DNA of 50,860 bases from Nitriliruptorales bacterium (GTDB lineage: Bacteria; Actinomycetota; Nitriliruptoria; Euzebyales; JAHELV01): contig JAHELV010000006.1 of assembly GCA_024644015.1 (NCBI GenBank), positions 44,052 through 94,911 of the forward strand, read 5' to 3'. The first letter of the stretch is position 1, and every line of letters begins with the position of its first letter. A program made the position numbers and the translations under genes. The notes below the pieces were generated by a model. That model did not search any database, was not told the DNA's origin, and worked only from the letters and a program-made list of their open reading frames with translations. Positions 34,305-42,233 of this stretch are shown here, piece by piece.

Positions 34305-35831
34305 TCAGTCGGCCGGCGTGAGCACCACGGCGGCGGTGCCGCCGAGCATGCCGTCGAACGCCTCGCCCTCCCGCTGCCGCGACGTCGCGAGCGACACCCG
34401 CCAGGACCCCTCGGACACGACCTCGACCGGGCTGTCCTCGAAGTTGGCCAGCACGCGCCGCCGGCCCGCCGGCCCGACCCGGTCGTAGGCCAGCACGCCG
34501 GCGGGGGCGTCGAGCAGTTCCAGCGAGCCGCCGTGCAGCGTCGCATCGTCGTGTCGGGCGCGCAGCAGTCGGCGGTACAGCGCGGCGATCGACGCTGTGT
34601 CCCGCCGTTGCGAGACCGCGTTGCGGGTGTCGGGCTCCGGCGGCCACGGCAGCCATGGCTTGCCCGCCCAGCCATGGTCGGGGTCGCTCGTCCACGGGAT
34701 CGGCGCCCGCTGGGGGTCTCGACCACCAGGGTCGACGTGCCGGTCGGCCGGGATCTTGGCGTCCTCCAGCCCCAGCTCCTCACCGGCGTACAGAAACGGC
34801 GTGCCGCGCAGGGTGAGCAGGATCAGCGCCGCTACCATCGCGCGGCGCTCGTCGCCGCCGTAACGGGTGCGGTGCCGCGGGACATCGTGGTTGGACAGCA
34901 CCAACGCGGGCCAGCTGCCCGCGGCGCTGGTCGCGTCCTCGACCGCCGCGATCGACTCGCGGAAGGCACGCGCGTCCCAGGGCGCGTAGGTCAGGGTGAA
35001 GTCGAAGGCCAGGTGCAGCTGCTCAGGTCCGGCGTGGCTGGCAACCTGTGCGTTGTCGGACAGATTGACCTCGCCGACCATCATGCGATCGCCGGGGTAG
35101 CTGTCGAGGACGGCGCGGATCTCGCGCAGCCATTCGTGGGTCAAAGGGTGGTAGTGCCAGGCGACGCGACTGCCGACAGGGTCGTCGGGATCGTCGGGCA
35201 GCGCGGGATCCTTGCCGATGAGATGCACCACGTCGGCGCGGAACCCGTCGACGCCGCGGTCGAGCCAGAAACGCAGCACGTCGTGCATGGCCGTGCGCAC
35301 CGCGGGGTTGTTCCAGTTGAGATCCGGCTGCTGCGGCAGGAAATGGTGCAGATAGTACTGGCCGGTGCGCGGATCGAGCGTCCATGCCGGCGCGTCCCGG
35401 AACGCCTGGCGCCAGTTGTTCGGCCGGTCACGCCACAGGTACCAGTCGCGGTACGGGTTGTCGCGTGAACCGCGCGAAGCCATGAACCATGGGTGCCGGT
35501 CGGAGGTGTGGTTCGGGACCCAGTCAAGCAGGACACGGATGTCACGTTTGTGCGCGGCGGCGATAAGCGCGTCGAAGGTCTCGAGCGTGCCGAACACCGG
35601 GTCGATGTCGGTGTAGTTCGACACGTCGTAGCCGAAGTCGGCCATGGGTGAGGTGAAGATGGGTGACGTCCACAGTGCATCGACCCCCAACCAGGCGAGA
35701 TGGTCGAGATGCCGCACGATGCCTTCGAGGTCACCGATCCCGTCACCTGACTCGTCGGCGAACGACCGGGGATAGATCTGGTAGATGACCCCGCGCTGCC
35801 ACCACGCGGGGTCGTTGAGCGGGGTCGTCAA
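34305..35831 (-). CDS. GH13 alpha-glucosidase (oligo-1,6-glucosidase/maltase type)
   Basis: 508-residue cytosolic glycoside hydrolase acting on alpha-glucosidic bonds of short oligosaccharides. The family regions are all present: DWVPNHTSD (region I), GFRADV with nucleophile Asp200 (II), VGEVN with acid/base Glu254 (III) and SNHD with Asp316 (IV). GVIYQIYPRSFADESGDGIGDL is the usual N-terminus. The start codon is TTG at 35831, overlapping the stop of the small upstream gene (TTGA). No other start precedes the conserved N-terminus, so translational coupling is likely. Exact specificity (maltose, isomaltose, sucrose, trehalose) is unresolved. Confidence 0.94.
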   Translation of the reverse strand: MTTPLNDPAWWQRGVIYQIYPRSFADESGDGIGDLEGIVRHLDHLAWLGVDALWTSPIFTSPMADFGYDVSNYTDIDPVFGTLETFDALIAAAHKRDIRVLLDWVPNHTSDRHPWFMASRGSRDNPYRDWYLWRDRPNNWRQAFRDAPAWTLDPRTGQYYLHHFLPQQPDLNWNNPAVRTAMHDVLRFWLDRGVDGFRADVVHLIGKDPALPDDPDDPVGSRVAWHYHPLTHEWLREIRAVLDSYPGDRMMVGEVNLSDNAQVASHAGPEQLHLAFDFTLTYAPWDARAFRESIAAVEDATSAAGSWPALVLSNHDVPRHRTRYGGDERRAMVAALILLTLRGTPFLYAGEELGLEDAKIPADRHVDPGGRDPQRAPIPWTSDPDHGWAGKPWLPWPPEPDTRNAVSQRRDTASIAALYRRLLRARHDDATLHGGSLELLDAPAGVLAYDRVGPAGRRRVLANFEDSPVEVVSEGSWRVSLATSRQREGEAFDGMLGGTAAVVLTPAD

Positions 35832-36064
35832 CTCGCGAGCGGAAGGTCGGGGCGGCGCTGGAGCCCCCGTACGACCCGGTCGAGCTGTGCGAGCAGGTCC
35901 CCGGCGTCCGACGCGACGCCCGCGTCGGGGCAGCCGGCGACTGCCGCCGCGAGCTCGTCGTGGACCAGGACGAGCGCCTCCGGGTCCTGCACCTCGACCA
36001 GGTGTTCGACAAATCCCGTCGCCTCGGTGATCAGATCACCGACACATGCCGTCGCCTCGTCCAT
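35828..36064 (-). CDS. small hypothetical protein upstream of the alpha-glucosidase
   Basis: 78 residues from an ATG with GGGAGG six bases upstream; a GTG at 36091 would add nine residues. Acidic and Leu/Val/Ala-rich, with no membrane segment, probably a short helical bundle (ATACVGDLITEATGFVEHLVEV). Two cysteines. It overlaps the TTG of the glucosidase gene by four bases, so its main visible role may be coupling. No family recognised. Confidence 0.65.
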   Translation of the reverse strand: MDEATACVGDLITEATGFVEHLVEVQDPEALVLVHDELAAAVAGCPDAGVASDAGDLLAQLDRVVRGLQRRPDLPLAS

Positions 36065-36090
36065 GCGCGCCTCCCACAAGCGAAATTCCA

Positions 36091-36131
36091 CAGCTGCAAC
36101 CTACCCCATCGGGTACGGCGATGTGCAGCTG
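36091..36131. repeat. nested inverted repeats between SDR and small-protein genes
   Basis: Outer arms CAGCTGCA (36091-36098) and TGCAGCTG (36124-36131) are perfectly complementary. Inside, TACCC-CATC-GGGTA forms a second hairpin. Could be a terminator for the SDR gene, a processing site or an operator for the small gene 27 bp downstream. Confidence 0.5.
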
Positions 36132-36163
36132 GGCGGCGAACTTGACGACTTCGTGGTGGGTCT

Positions 36164-36949
36164 TCAGGTGCGGTGTCGCCCTGCGGACGCCAGGATCCGG
36201 CGGAGCAACACATCGGGCACGACCTTGGTCAGACCCGCCCACACCTTGAAGGCCGGCCCCGGCACGCGGATGGCTCTGCCGGCAGCGAGCGCGGACAGCC
36301 CCTCTGCGGCGACCGCGTCGGGCTTCAGCCACAACCAGTCGGGGATCGGTGTGCGCGAGATCCCCGCCGCGTTCTGGAAGTTCGTGCGGGTGAACCCTGG
36401 GCACAGCGCGAGCACCTTGACCCCCTCGCCCGCCAGTTCGGTGTGCAGCGCCTTGGACAGGCTCGTAACGTACGCCTTGCTCGCACCGTAGTTCGCCCCG
36501 AACGGATACGGCTGGAACGCGTTCAGCGACGAGATGTTGATGATCCCGCCGTGGCGCCGCGCCCGCATCGCGTTGACGGCTGCGTGGCTCAGCCGCACCA
36601 GGGCGGTGATGTTCAGCGCGACGAGATCGACCTCGCGGTCCAGGTCGATCCCACCGAACGGGCCGCTGGTGCCGACGCCCGCGTTGTTGACGAGCAGGTC
36701 GATCGGTTCGTCGTCGTCGGCCAGTCGTCGGGCGACCGGTGCACAGCCCGCGGCCGTACGAAGGTCGGCGGCGAGCACGTCGACGGTGATGCCGTGGCGG
36801 TCGCGCAGCTCCTTTGCGACGTTCTCGAGTACATCGACCCCGCGTGCCACGAGCACCAGGTGGGTGCCCTCCGCCGCGAGTCGCCTCGCGAACGCCTCGC
36901 CGATCCCGCTGCTCGCGCCTGTTACGAGGGCCCGCTGCCAGTCGGGCAT
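36164..36949 (-). CDS. short-chain dehydrogenase/reductase
   Basis: 261-residue classical SDR using NAD(P). The cofactor motif TGASSGIG is at 10-17, NNAG at about 88-91, the catalytic Ser at about 140 (NISS) and Tyr154-X3-Lys158 (YGASK). AGGAG five bases before the ATG supports the start. The first 28 bases overlap the end of the upstream lipoprotein gene, so the two are probably co-transcribed. Sequence such as LCPGFTRTNFQ is shared with many fatty-acyl or steroid-acting SDRs; substrate unknown. Confidence 0.92.
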   Translation of the reverse strand: MPDWQRALVTGASSGIGEAFARRLAAEGTHLVLVARGVDVLENVAKELRDRHGITVDVLAADLRTAAGCAPVARRLADDDEPIDLLVNNAGVGTSGPFGGIDLDREVDLVALNITALVRLSHAAVNAMRARRHGGIINISSLNAFQPYPFGANYGASKAYVTSLSKALHTELAGEGVKVLALCPGFTRTNFQNAAGISRTPIPDWLWLKPDAVAAEGLSALAAGRAIRVPGPAFKVWAGLTKVVPDVLLRRILASAGRHRT

Positions 36950-38028
36950 GCCTGCTCCTGGGTCTCGTCGGATGCCGGAGACCGCTGCGGCACCAGCCAG
37001 ATGGAATCTACCCGTTCGCTGACCAGCCACAGCCCGCAGTTGTCGACCGCCAGCCCCTCCGGTTGGGGCAGCGCAGGGATGCCGTCGATCTCGCGGGCCG
37101 ACCACGTCGCCAGGGTGTCGAGCGACGCGCCGGCCCGCCGCGGCGTGTACTCCACCGCGTGATCGTAGGTTCGCAACACGACGCGGTCGCCGAACAGCTC
37201 GCCGCCGGTGACGACATTGCCGACCGCCGCCGCGGCAAGCCCCAAGGTCGGCTCGGGCAGACTGATCGGTCCCAGATCGCGGAGCACGCCGTCGCCCCAA
37301 CGCTCGGTCGCGAGCAGCCGCGGTGGAGGCGCGCGACCCGACTCGGGATCGCGACGCTCCTTGGTGACCAGATGCGGCCGGCCGTCCTCCACGAGCAACG
37401 CCTCGGCATTGACCGGTTCGCCTGCGTACGTGTAGGTCGCGACCGCGCCACCGGTCGTCACGATCTCGTCTCGACGTCGCAGCGACGGCTCGCGGACCCG
37501 CCAGACGTCCACCGACGTCCACTGGTCCTGGTTGTTGCCGATGTCGCCGATGAACAGGCACTGTCGGTTGCGGCGCGCGACGCAGGCGCCGAGGGCGAGT
37601 CCCTCTGTGTCCCTGCCCGACAGCCCCTCGATCACGACCCGGACGGTGGCGCCGCTACTGGTGTCGACCGCGACGACCCCATCGGCACCTGGCCCATCGT
37701 CCAAGACGTAGATCCAGCCTGGATTGCGTACGCTGACTGCGACACCGCTGGCTTCACCGACGACACTGAGGTCGAAGGTGCCGGCGATGAACGGCTCCGG
37801 GTCCGTCGGGTAATCCGACGCTCCGGAAGGTGGCGGGACCGTGCCGCGTGTCGGCGAAGGCAGATCGGCGTCGTTCACCGGCATGCGCACGACTCCACGA
37901 CATGCGCTGGTCATGCTCACGAGCAGGAGCAGCGCGACCACCGTGCCGCGACGGTGTCCCTGCCCATCCCGCCTGGGCAGGGACACCAGCCGCGTACGCG
38001 CACCAAAGTCCCTCACGGCGTGCGCCAC
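36922..38028 (-). CDS. secreted lipoprotein with propeller-like repeats
   Basis: 368 residues from a GTG at 38028 (another GTG at 38016). A basic start is followed by hydrophobic RGTVVALLLLVSMTSAC, ending in a plausible lipobox (TSAC). The extracytoplasmic part has repeating strand patterns (GVAVSVRNPGWIYVLDDG, DTEGLALGACVARRNRQCLFIGDIGNN, PQPEGLAVDNCGLWLVSERVDSIWLV). These resemble esterase-like or SdiA-regulated six-bladed propellers. Cys pairs could be disulfides. It overlaps the SDR start by 28 bp. No specific function can be given. Confidence 0.8.
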   Translation of the reverse strand: MAHAVRDFGARTRLVSLPRRDGQGHRRGTVVALLLLVSMTSACRGVVRMPVNDADLPSPTRGTVPPPSGASDYPTDPEPFIAGTFDLSVVGEASGVAVSVRNPGWIYVLDDGPGADGVVAVDTSSGATVRVVIEGLSGRDTEGLALGACVARRNRQCLFIGDIGNNQDQWTSVDVWRVREPSLRRRDEIVTTGGAVATYTYAGEPVNAEALLVEDGRPHLVTKERRDPESGRAPPPRLLATERWGDGVLRDLGPISLPEPTLGLAAAAVGNVVTGGELFGDRVVLRTYDHAVEYTPRRAGASLDTLATWSAREIDGIPALPQPEGLAVDNCGLWLVSERVDSIWLVPQRSPASDETQEQACPTGSGPS

Positions 38029-38063
38029 GACATCGTCAAGATGTGGGATGTTTCCCCCACGTG

Positions 38064-38077
38064 CCTCAACATTGAGG
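38064..38077. promoter_or_regulatory. 14-bp perfect palindrome upstream of the lipoprotein gene
   Basis: CCTCAA-CA-TTGAGG lies 36 bp before the lipoprotein start and 46 bp after the amidohydrolase stop. On the minus strand TTGAGG could serve as a -35 element. A second short inverted repeat, ACATC-GTCAA-GATGT, lies at 38030-38044. An operator is the likeliest reading; a weak terminator is possible. Confidence 0.4.
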
Positions 38078-38122
38078 TCTGGTCACATGGCTTGTCGCTG
38101 GCGCCGCCCGGACGCCGTCGCG

Positions 38123-39352
38123 TCAGCACCGGCCGTCGAGATCCTTGACGACGGAGCCATCCTGGATGACCAGCCGGACACGGTCGGGATCGTCGAACCC
38201 TTCGGGACTGTCGAGCGGATCGAAGTCGATGCCGATGCAGTCAGCCAGCTTGCCGGGCTCGAGCGTGCCGAGACGGTCGGCGACGTGGAGGATCTCGGCG
38301 TTGCTCCTGGTGGCCGACACGATCGCCGCCATGGGGGAGTGCAGCCGCGATCGCAGCGCCAACTCCAGGCCGCGCCGGTTCTGCTCCGGGCCCAACAGGT
38401 CCGTGCCCGACCCGACGCGGACGCCGGCCTCCATCGCGATCAGCACGGCTTTGCCCATGGCCTCCTCGACACCCTGCACGCGGGGCACGACGTACTCGCC
38501 GAGCCCGTAGCGTTCGTACTCCGTGGTCAGCAGGTGGATGACCGCCAGCGTCGGCACCAGGGACGCGCCGGCTGCGGCCATCCTGGCAGCCGTCGCCTCC
38601 GTGAGGAACGTCCCGTGCTCGAAGCACTGCAGTCCCGCCTCCAGCCCGCGCTCGATGCCGTCGACGTTGTGGGCGTGCGCGGTCACATACGTGTCGCGTG
38701 CCGCGGCCTCCTCGACCGCCGCGCGTAGCTCGGGGACCGTGAACTGCACGTCCTCGAGGCGATCGGTCAGCGAGACGACACCGCCTGACACGCACACCTT
38801 GATCTGTGTCGCACCGTGGCGGAACGCGTTGCGTGCGGCGATCCGCACCTGATCGGGTCCGTCGCAGCGCACGCTCGGCTCGGACAGGCCGGGCAGGCCT
38901 GTGAAATGGTGGTGATGGTCCAGGAACGGCGGGCCGAACTCGCCGTGACCACCGGTCTGTGTCAGCATCGGGCCGCTCGGGAACAGCCGGGGGCCACTGA
39001 TGAGCCCCGCGGCGATCGCCTGCGCCAGGCCGCCATCGGCGCCGGCGACCTCCCTGGCCGTGGTGTGGCCCGACGCCAGACACAGCTCGGCGTTGCGGAA
39101 CAGGTGTGCGGCCAGCAGTGCCGGTGGCATGACGCCGAGGCGGTCACCCTCGACCAGCCCCATGTGCGTGTGGGCATCGATCAGTCCCGGCAGCACGGTC
39201 AGATCCAGACAGTCCACGTCCGTGCCCGCGCCGCCGGGGGCCGGTGCTCCGACAGCGCCGATCCTGTTGTCGTCTATCGCGACGGTGCCGCGGTCAATGG
39301 GATCACGTCCCGTGCCGTCGACGATCGCGCGGGCGTGCAGGCGGTAACCCAT
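38123..39352 (-). CDS. amidohydrolase family protein (imidazolonepropionase/prolidase-like)
   Basis: 409-residue metal-dependent hydrolase of the amidohydrolase superfamily. The first metal motif HTH is at 61-63 (GLIDAHTHMG); ATQIKVCVSGG holds the likely bridging Lys; THAHN and FEHGTFL provide the later histidines; and SGTDLLGPEQN carries the catalytic Asp. The domain ends with the composite-domain strand LEPGKLADCIGID. AGAGGAG six bases before the ATG at 39352 fixes the start. It faces the GntR gene across about 200 bp, so regulation by that repressor is likely. Substrates in this group include Xaa-Pro dipeptides, hydantoin-like and lactam compounds. Confidence 0.9.
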   Translation of the reverse strand: MGYRLHARAIVDGTGRDPIDRGTVAIDDNRIGAVGAPAPGGAGTDVDCLDLTVLPGLIDAHTHMGLVEGDRLGVMPPALLAAHLFRNAELCLASGHTTAREVAGADGGLAQAIAAGLISGPRLFPSGPMLTQTGGHGEFGPPFLDHHHHFTGLPGLSEPSVRCDGPDQVRIAARNAFRHGATQIKVCVSGGVVSLTDRLEDVQFTVPELRAAVEEAAARDTYVTAHAHNVDGIERGLEAGLQCFEHGTFLTEATAARMAAAGASLVPTLAVIHLLTTEYERYGLGEYVVPRVQGVEEAMGKAVLIAMEAGVRVGSGTDLLGPEQNRRGLELALRSRLHSPMAAIVSATRSNAEILHVADRLGTLEPGKLADCIGIDFDPLDSPEGFDDPDRVRLVIQDGSVVKDLDGRC

Positions 39353-39457
39353 CGGTGCTCCTCTCACATCGCTGAGAACGTACACCCGGACACGGCATCG
39401 CACCGCGCCCGACGGCAGCGACGTCCTCGAGCGGGAAGGCGGCCCGTCAGAAACATT

Positions 39458-39470
39458 TCACACGTTGTGA
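39458..39470. promoter_or_regulatory. 13-bp palindrome in the amidohydrolase-gntR intergenic region
   Basis: TCACA-CGT-TGTGA, with perfect 5-bp arms. It is placed between the divergent amidohydrolase and GntR genes, where an autoregulatory GntR operator would be expected. TGTACA at 39494-39499 and TAGTGT at 39518-39523 are an 18-bp-spaced possible promoter for gntR. Confidence 0.45.
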
Positions 39471-39554
39471 CACCTACGGAGGGTTGTGTGATCTGTACAT
39501 TGTGGAAAACTCGCGACTAGTGTTGTTGTGTCGCACCCCGGGGGCCGATCGGAC

Positions 39555-40337
39555 GTGCTGCAGTCTCGAGTTGTGCCACTCGACCGTGCCAGTCCGGTAC
39601 CGTTGTGGGCACAACTCGAAGCGGATCTGCGTCGGCGCCTGGCGGAGGGCGAGTTCAGCCGTCAGTTCCCGACCGACCGCGAGCTGGTCGAGGCGTACGG
39701 GGTCAGCCGGCACACGGTGCGGGACGCGGTCGACCGTCTGTGCGCGGCCGGACTGCTCGAGCGGCGCCGCGGGCGCGGGACCTTCGTGCGCCCCGAGTTC
39801 GAACAGCCCGCAGGTGCGCTGTACGCGTTGTTCCGCTCCGTCGAAGCGCAGGGTGCGCAGCAGACGATCGAGTTGCGCGCACTGACCGAGTGTGCCGACG
39901 CCGCGGCCGCGTTGCATCTGGAGGTGCGCCCCAGCACGCCACTGGTGCTCATCGACCGAATGCGTCTGGCAGATGGCATCCCGTTGGCCATCGACCGGGT
40001 CTGGCTGCCGGCGGATGTCGCACGTCCACTGCTCGACGCCGATCTGGAGCACGGCGTGCTGTACCACGAGCTGTCACAACGCTGTGACGTCCACATCATC
40101 GGGGGCTGGGAGCGCATCCGTCCCGCGATCCCCTCGCAGCCCGACTGCGCCGCGTTGCGCATCACCCCGGATACCGCGGTGTTCACGATCGAGCGTCTCG
40201 GTCGAGACGCGACGCGCCCGATCGAGTGGCGGATCAGCAAGGTTCGCGGCGACCGCTACAGCTTCGTGACCACATGGGACCCTCGCACCGGCGTCGATCG
40301 CATCCCGACGTGGCAGACGGGCGGTGAGCCGCCGTAG
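39555..40337 (+). CDS. GntR family transcriptional regulator, HutC/UTRA type
   Basis: 260 residues with an N-terminal winged helix (about 8-75: PLWAQLEADLRRRLAEGEF, FPTDRELVEAYGVSRHTVRDAVDRL, GRGTFV) and a C-terminal UTRA ligand domain (about 95-245). UTRA-type GntR proteins are usually repressors released by a small metabolite. An in-frame GTG at 39528 would add nine residues, but it would sit only four bases after the possible -10 TAGTGT, so 39555 is preferred. It is divergent from the amidohydrolase gene, its most likely target. Confidence 0.9.
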   Translation: MLQSRVVPLDRASPVPLWAQLEADLRRRLAEGEFSRQFPTDRELVEAYGVSRHTVRDAVDRLCAAGLLERRRGRGTFVRPEFEQPAGALYALFRSVEAQGAQQTIELRALTECADAAAALHLEVRPSTPLVLIDRMRLADGIPLAIDRVWLPADVARPLLDADLEHGVLYHELSQRCDVHIIGGWERIRPAIPSQPDCAALRITPDTAVFTIERLGRDATRPIEWRISKVRGDRYSFVTTWDPRTGVDRIPTWQTGGEPP

Positions 40338-40371
40338 TCCGTGCGTGGCGCCACCGGTCCATAGGGACGCT

Positions 40372-40415
40372 GGGCCGGAATAGCGCCGACGCCGGGCCGG
40401 AATAGCGCCCACGCC
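40372..40415. repeat. two tandem 22-bp direct repeats
   Basis: Units at 40372-40393 and 40394-40415 begin GGGCCGGAATAGCGCC and differ at one base. They lie between gntR and the DUF427 gene, about 45 bp before the latter's ATG. Confidence 0.85.
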
Positions 40416-40457
40416 GGCCGACGTTGTCAGATCTGAACGCTCATTGAAAGGCACGCA

Positions 40458-41240
40458 ATGTCATTGACGCTCGGCCACGGACCGCTCAGTGGCGATCCGG
40501 CACGCGGCAACTTCACGATCGACGGCCCCGAGCACCGGATCTTCGTCCAGCGCTCACCGAAGCGCGTCCGCGTCGAGATCGGCGGCGAGATCGTCGCAGA
40601 CACGACCCGCGCGCTGCGGCTGCACGAGACCGGGCACCTGCCCGTCTACTACATGCCGCTCGACGACGTGCGTCGCGACCTGCTCGAACCCACCGACCTT
40701 GCCACGACCTGCCCGTTCAAGGGCGAGGCGTCCTACTGGTCGGTCGTGGTCGGCGACCGGATCGAGGAGAACGTCGCGTGGACCTATGCTGACCCGCTCG
40801 ACGGCGTCGACGTGATCGCCGGACATGTCGCGTTCTACCTCGACCGTGTCGACGCGATCTACGAGGAGTCGGTCCGGCTGGTCGGCCATCCTCGTGATCC
40901 CTACCACAGGGTCGACACGATGCGATCGGACCGCAGGGTGCACGTGTCGCTGGATGGGGAGGTGCTGGCAGAGACGAGGCGGCCGATGGCGGTGTTCGAG
41001 ACGGGTCTGCAGCCCCGGTGGTACATCCCGCGGGCGGACGTGCGGACCGCGCGACTGACGCAGAGCGACAAGGTCACCGTCTGCCCGTACAAAGGCGTCG
41101 CATCCTACTGGTCACTCGACGACGGGCCGGCGAACGTCGCGTGGTCGTATGATGAGCCGCTGCCCGAGGGGCTCGGTCTCGCCGACCACGTGTGCTTTCT
41201 CGGCGACGACATCACCGTGCAGGTCGACATCGACCGCTGA
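40458..41240 (+). CDS. tandem DUF427 domain protein
   Basis: 260 residues made of two DUF427 units (about 20-125 and 150-255). The repeated signatures align closely: ETGHLPVYYMP with ETGLQPRWYIP, and CPFKGEASYWSV with CPYKGVASYWSL. DUF427 is a small beta fold common in actinobacteria and fungi with no settled biochemical role. AAAGG precedes the ATG. It is monocistronic or paired with the dioxygenase-like gene 72 bp downstream. Confidence 0.9.
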   Translation: MSLTLGHGPLSGDPARGNFTIDGPEHRIFVQRSPKRVRVEIGGEIVADTTRALRLHETGHLPVYYMPLDDVRRDLLEPTDLATTCPFKGEASYWSVVVGDRIEENVAWTYADPLDGVDVIAGHVAFYLDRVDAIYEESVRLVGHPRDPYHRVDTMRSDRRVHVSLDGEVLAETRRPMAVFETGLQPRWYIPRADVRTARLTQSDKVTVCPYKGVASYWSLDDGPANVAWSYDEPLPEGLGLADHVCFLGDDITVQVDIDR

Positions 41241-41312
41241 TCGGGCGCACGGGTCGATCACGCGTCGTGCAGAGCTCGACCGCCGCGGTAGCGCCACACG
41301 AGGAGGTTGCGA

Positions 41313-42167
41313 GTGGTCCCTGTGACCGTGGTGACGGCGCCACCCGCCGACTGGCGGGCGAAGGTCTTCGCAGGCGCGCTGCTGATCGTGTGTCAGGCCG
41401 ATCCGCTGGCACCGTTCCGCAGATACGTAGAGGGGCTGTTGGCCGACGCTTTCGCACCGGCGGCGCCGCAGGATGCGCAGGGTCAGCTGGCGCGCGCGGA
41501 CTTCATGACCCGGATCGATACGCTGCGCGCGCAGTTCCGAACCGACCAGCGCGCCTGCGACCTGCTGTTGCCGGCCCTGGAACACCTGGGCCTCGATTCG
41601 GCGAACACGTTCTGGGACCGGCTCAACGTGCGCGTGCTGCCGGCCGGCGCGGAGCCCCAGCAGCACGCCGACCTGGCACTCGGCGCGCACCGGGACACCT
41701 GGGCGTCGAACGTCTACGCGCAGGTCAACTGGTGGCTGCCGCTGTACCCCGTCACGGCGGAGCGGGCGATCGCGTTCTACCCACGACACTGGGACACCCC
41801 GCTGCCCAACGGCAGTGCCGACTGGGACCTCGACCAGCTGCGCAGGCAACGCCGTGAGGGTGGCGTGGCCACGGTGCCGCTCGTGCCCGCGCCGATGCGG
41901 CCGCTCGACCCTTCGGATGCGCTGGCCGTCGTGATCCAGCCGGGCGACCTGCTGTTGTTCTCGGGCGCCCACCTGCATGCCACCGTGCCCAACACCTCTG
42001 GGCTGCCCCGCTTCAGCGTGGAGGTTCGCACGGTGAGCCTCGCGGACGTCCGAGCAGGCCGGGGCGCGCCGAACATCGACGGCGACGCCCCGAAGGCGCA
42101 GTGGCAGTGGTTCCGCCGCGTCGACGACGGCACGTCACTGGCCGCGCACCTCGGCGACCGGGCGTAG
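41313..42167 (+). CDS. 2-oxoglutarate/Fe(II) dioxygenase-like protein
   Basis: 284 residues from a GTG six bases after AGGAGG (41301-41306). The cupin-type facial triad can be read: His126 and Asp128 in GAHRDTW, and a distal His in FSGAHLHATVPNTSG (His220 or His222), with Arg233 placed to bind 2-oxoglutarate. The overall layout resembles phytanoyl-CoA dioxygenase-type hydroxylases. A TTG two codons upstream is an alternative start. The substrate is unknown; DUF427 upstream gives no clue. Confidence 0.78.
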   Translation: MVPVTVVTAPPADWRAKVFAGALLIVCQADPLAPFRRYVEGLLADAFAPAAPQDAQGQLARADFMTRIDTLRAQFRTDQRACDLLLPALEHLGLDSANTFWDRLNVRVLPAGAEPQQHADLALGAHRDTWASNVYAQVNWWLPLYPVTAERAIAFYPRHWDTPLPNGSADWDLDQLRRQRREGGVATVPLVPAPMRPLDPSDALAVVIQPGDLLLFSGAHLHATVPNTSGLPRFSVEVRTVSLADVRAGRGAPNIDGDAPKAQWQWFRRVDDGTSLAAHLGDRA

Positions 42168-42233
42168 CACCGCACGCAAGACGGAGGTCGGGGGTGGCCC
42201 CGACCTGATCTCGCGCGCCGCCCGGGCGCGACG

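Noticed and set aside
38064-38077. SoxR box
   Set aside because: Half-sites CCTCAA and TTGAGG match, but the centre is 2 bp rather than 6, and no SoxR gene is nearby.
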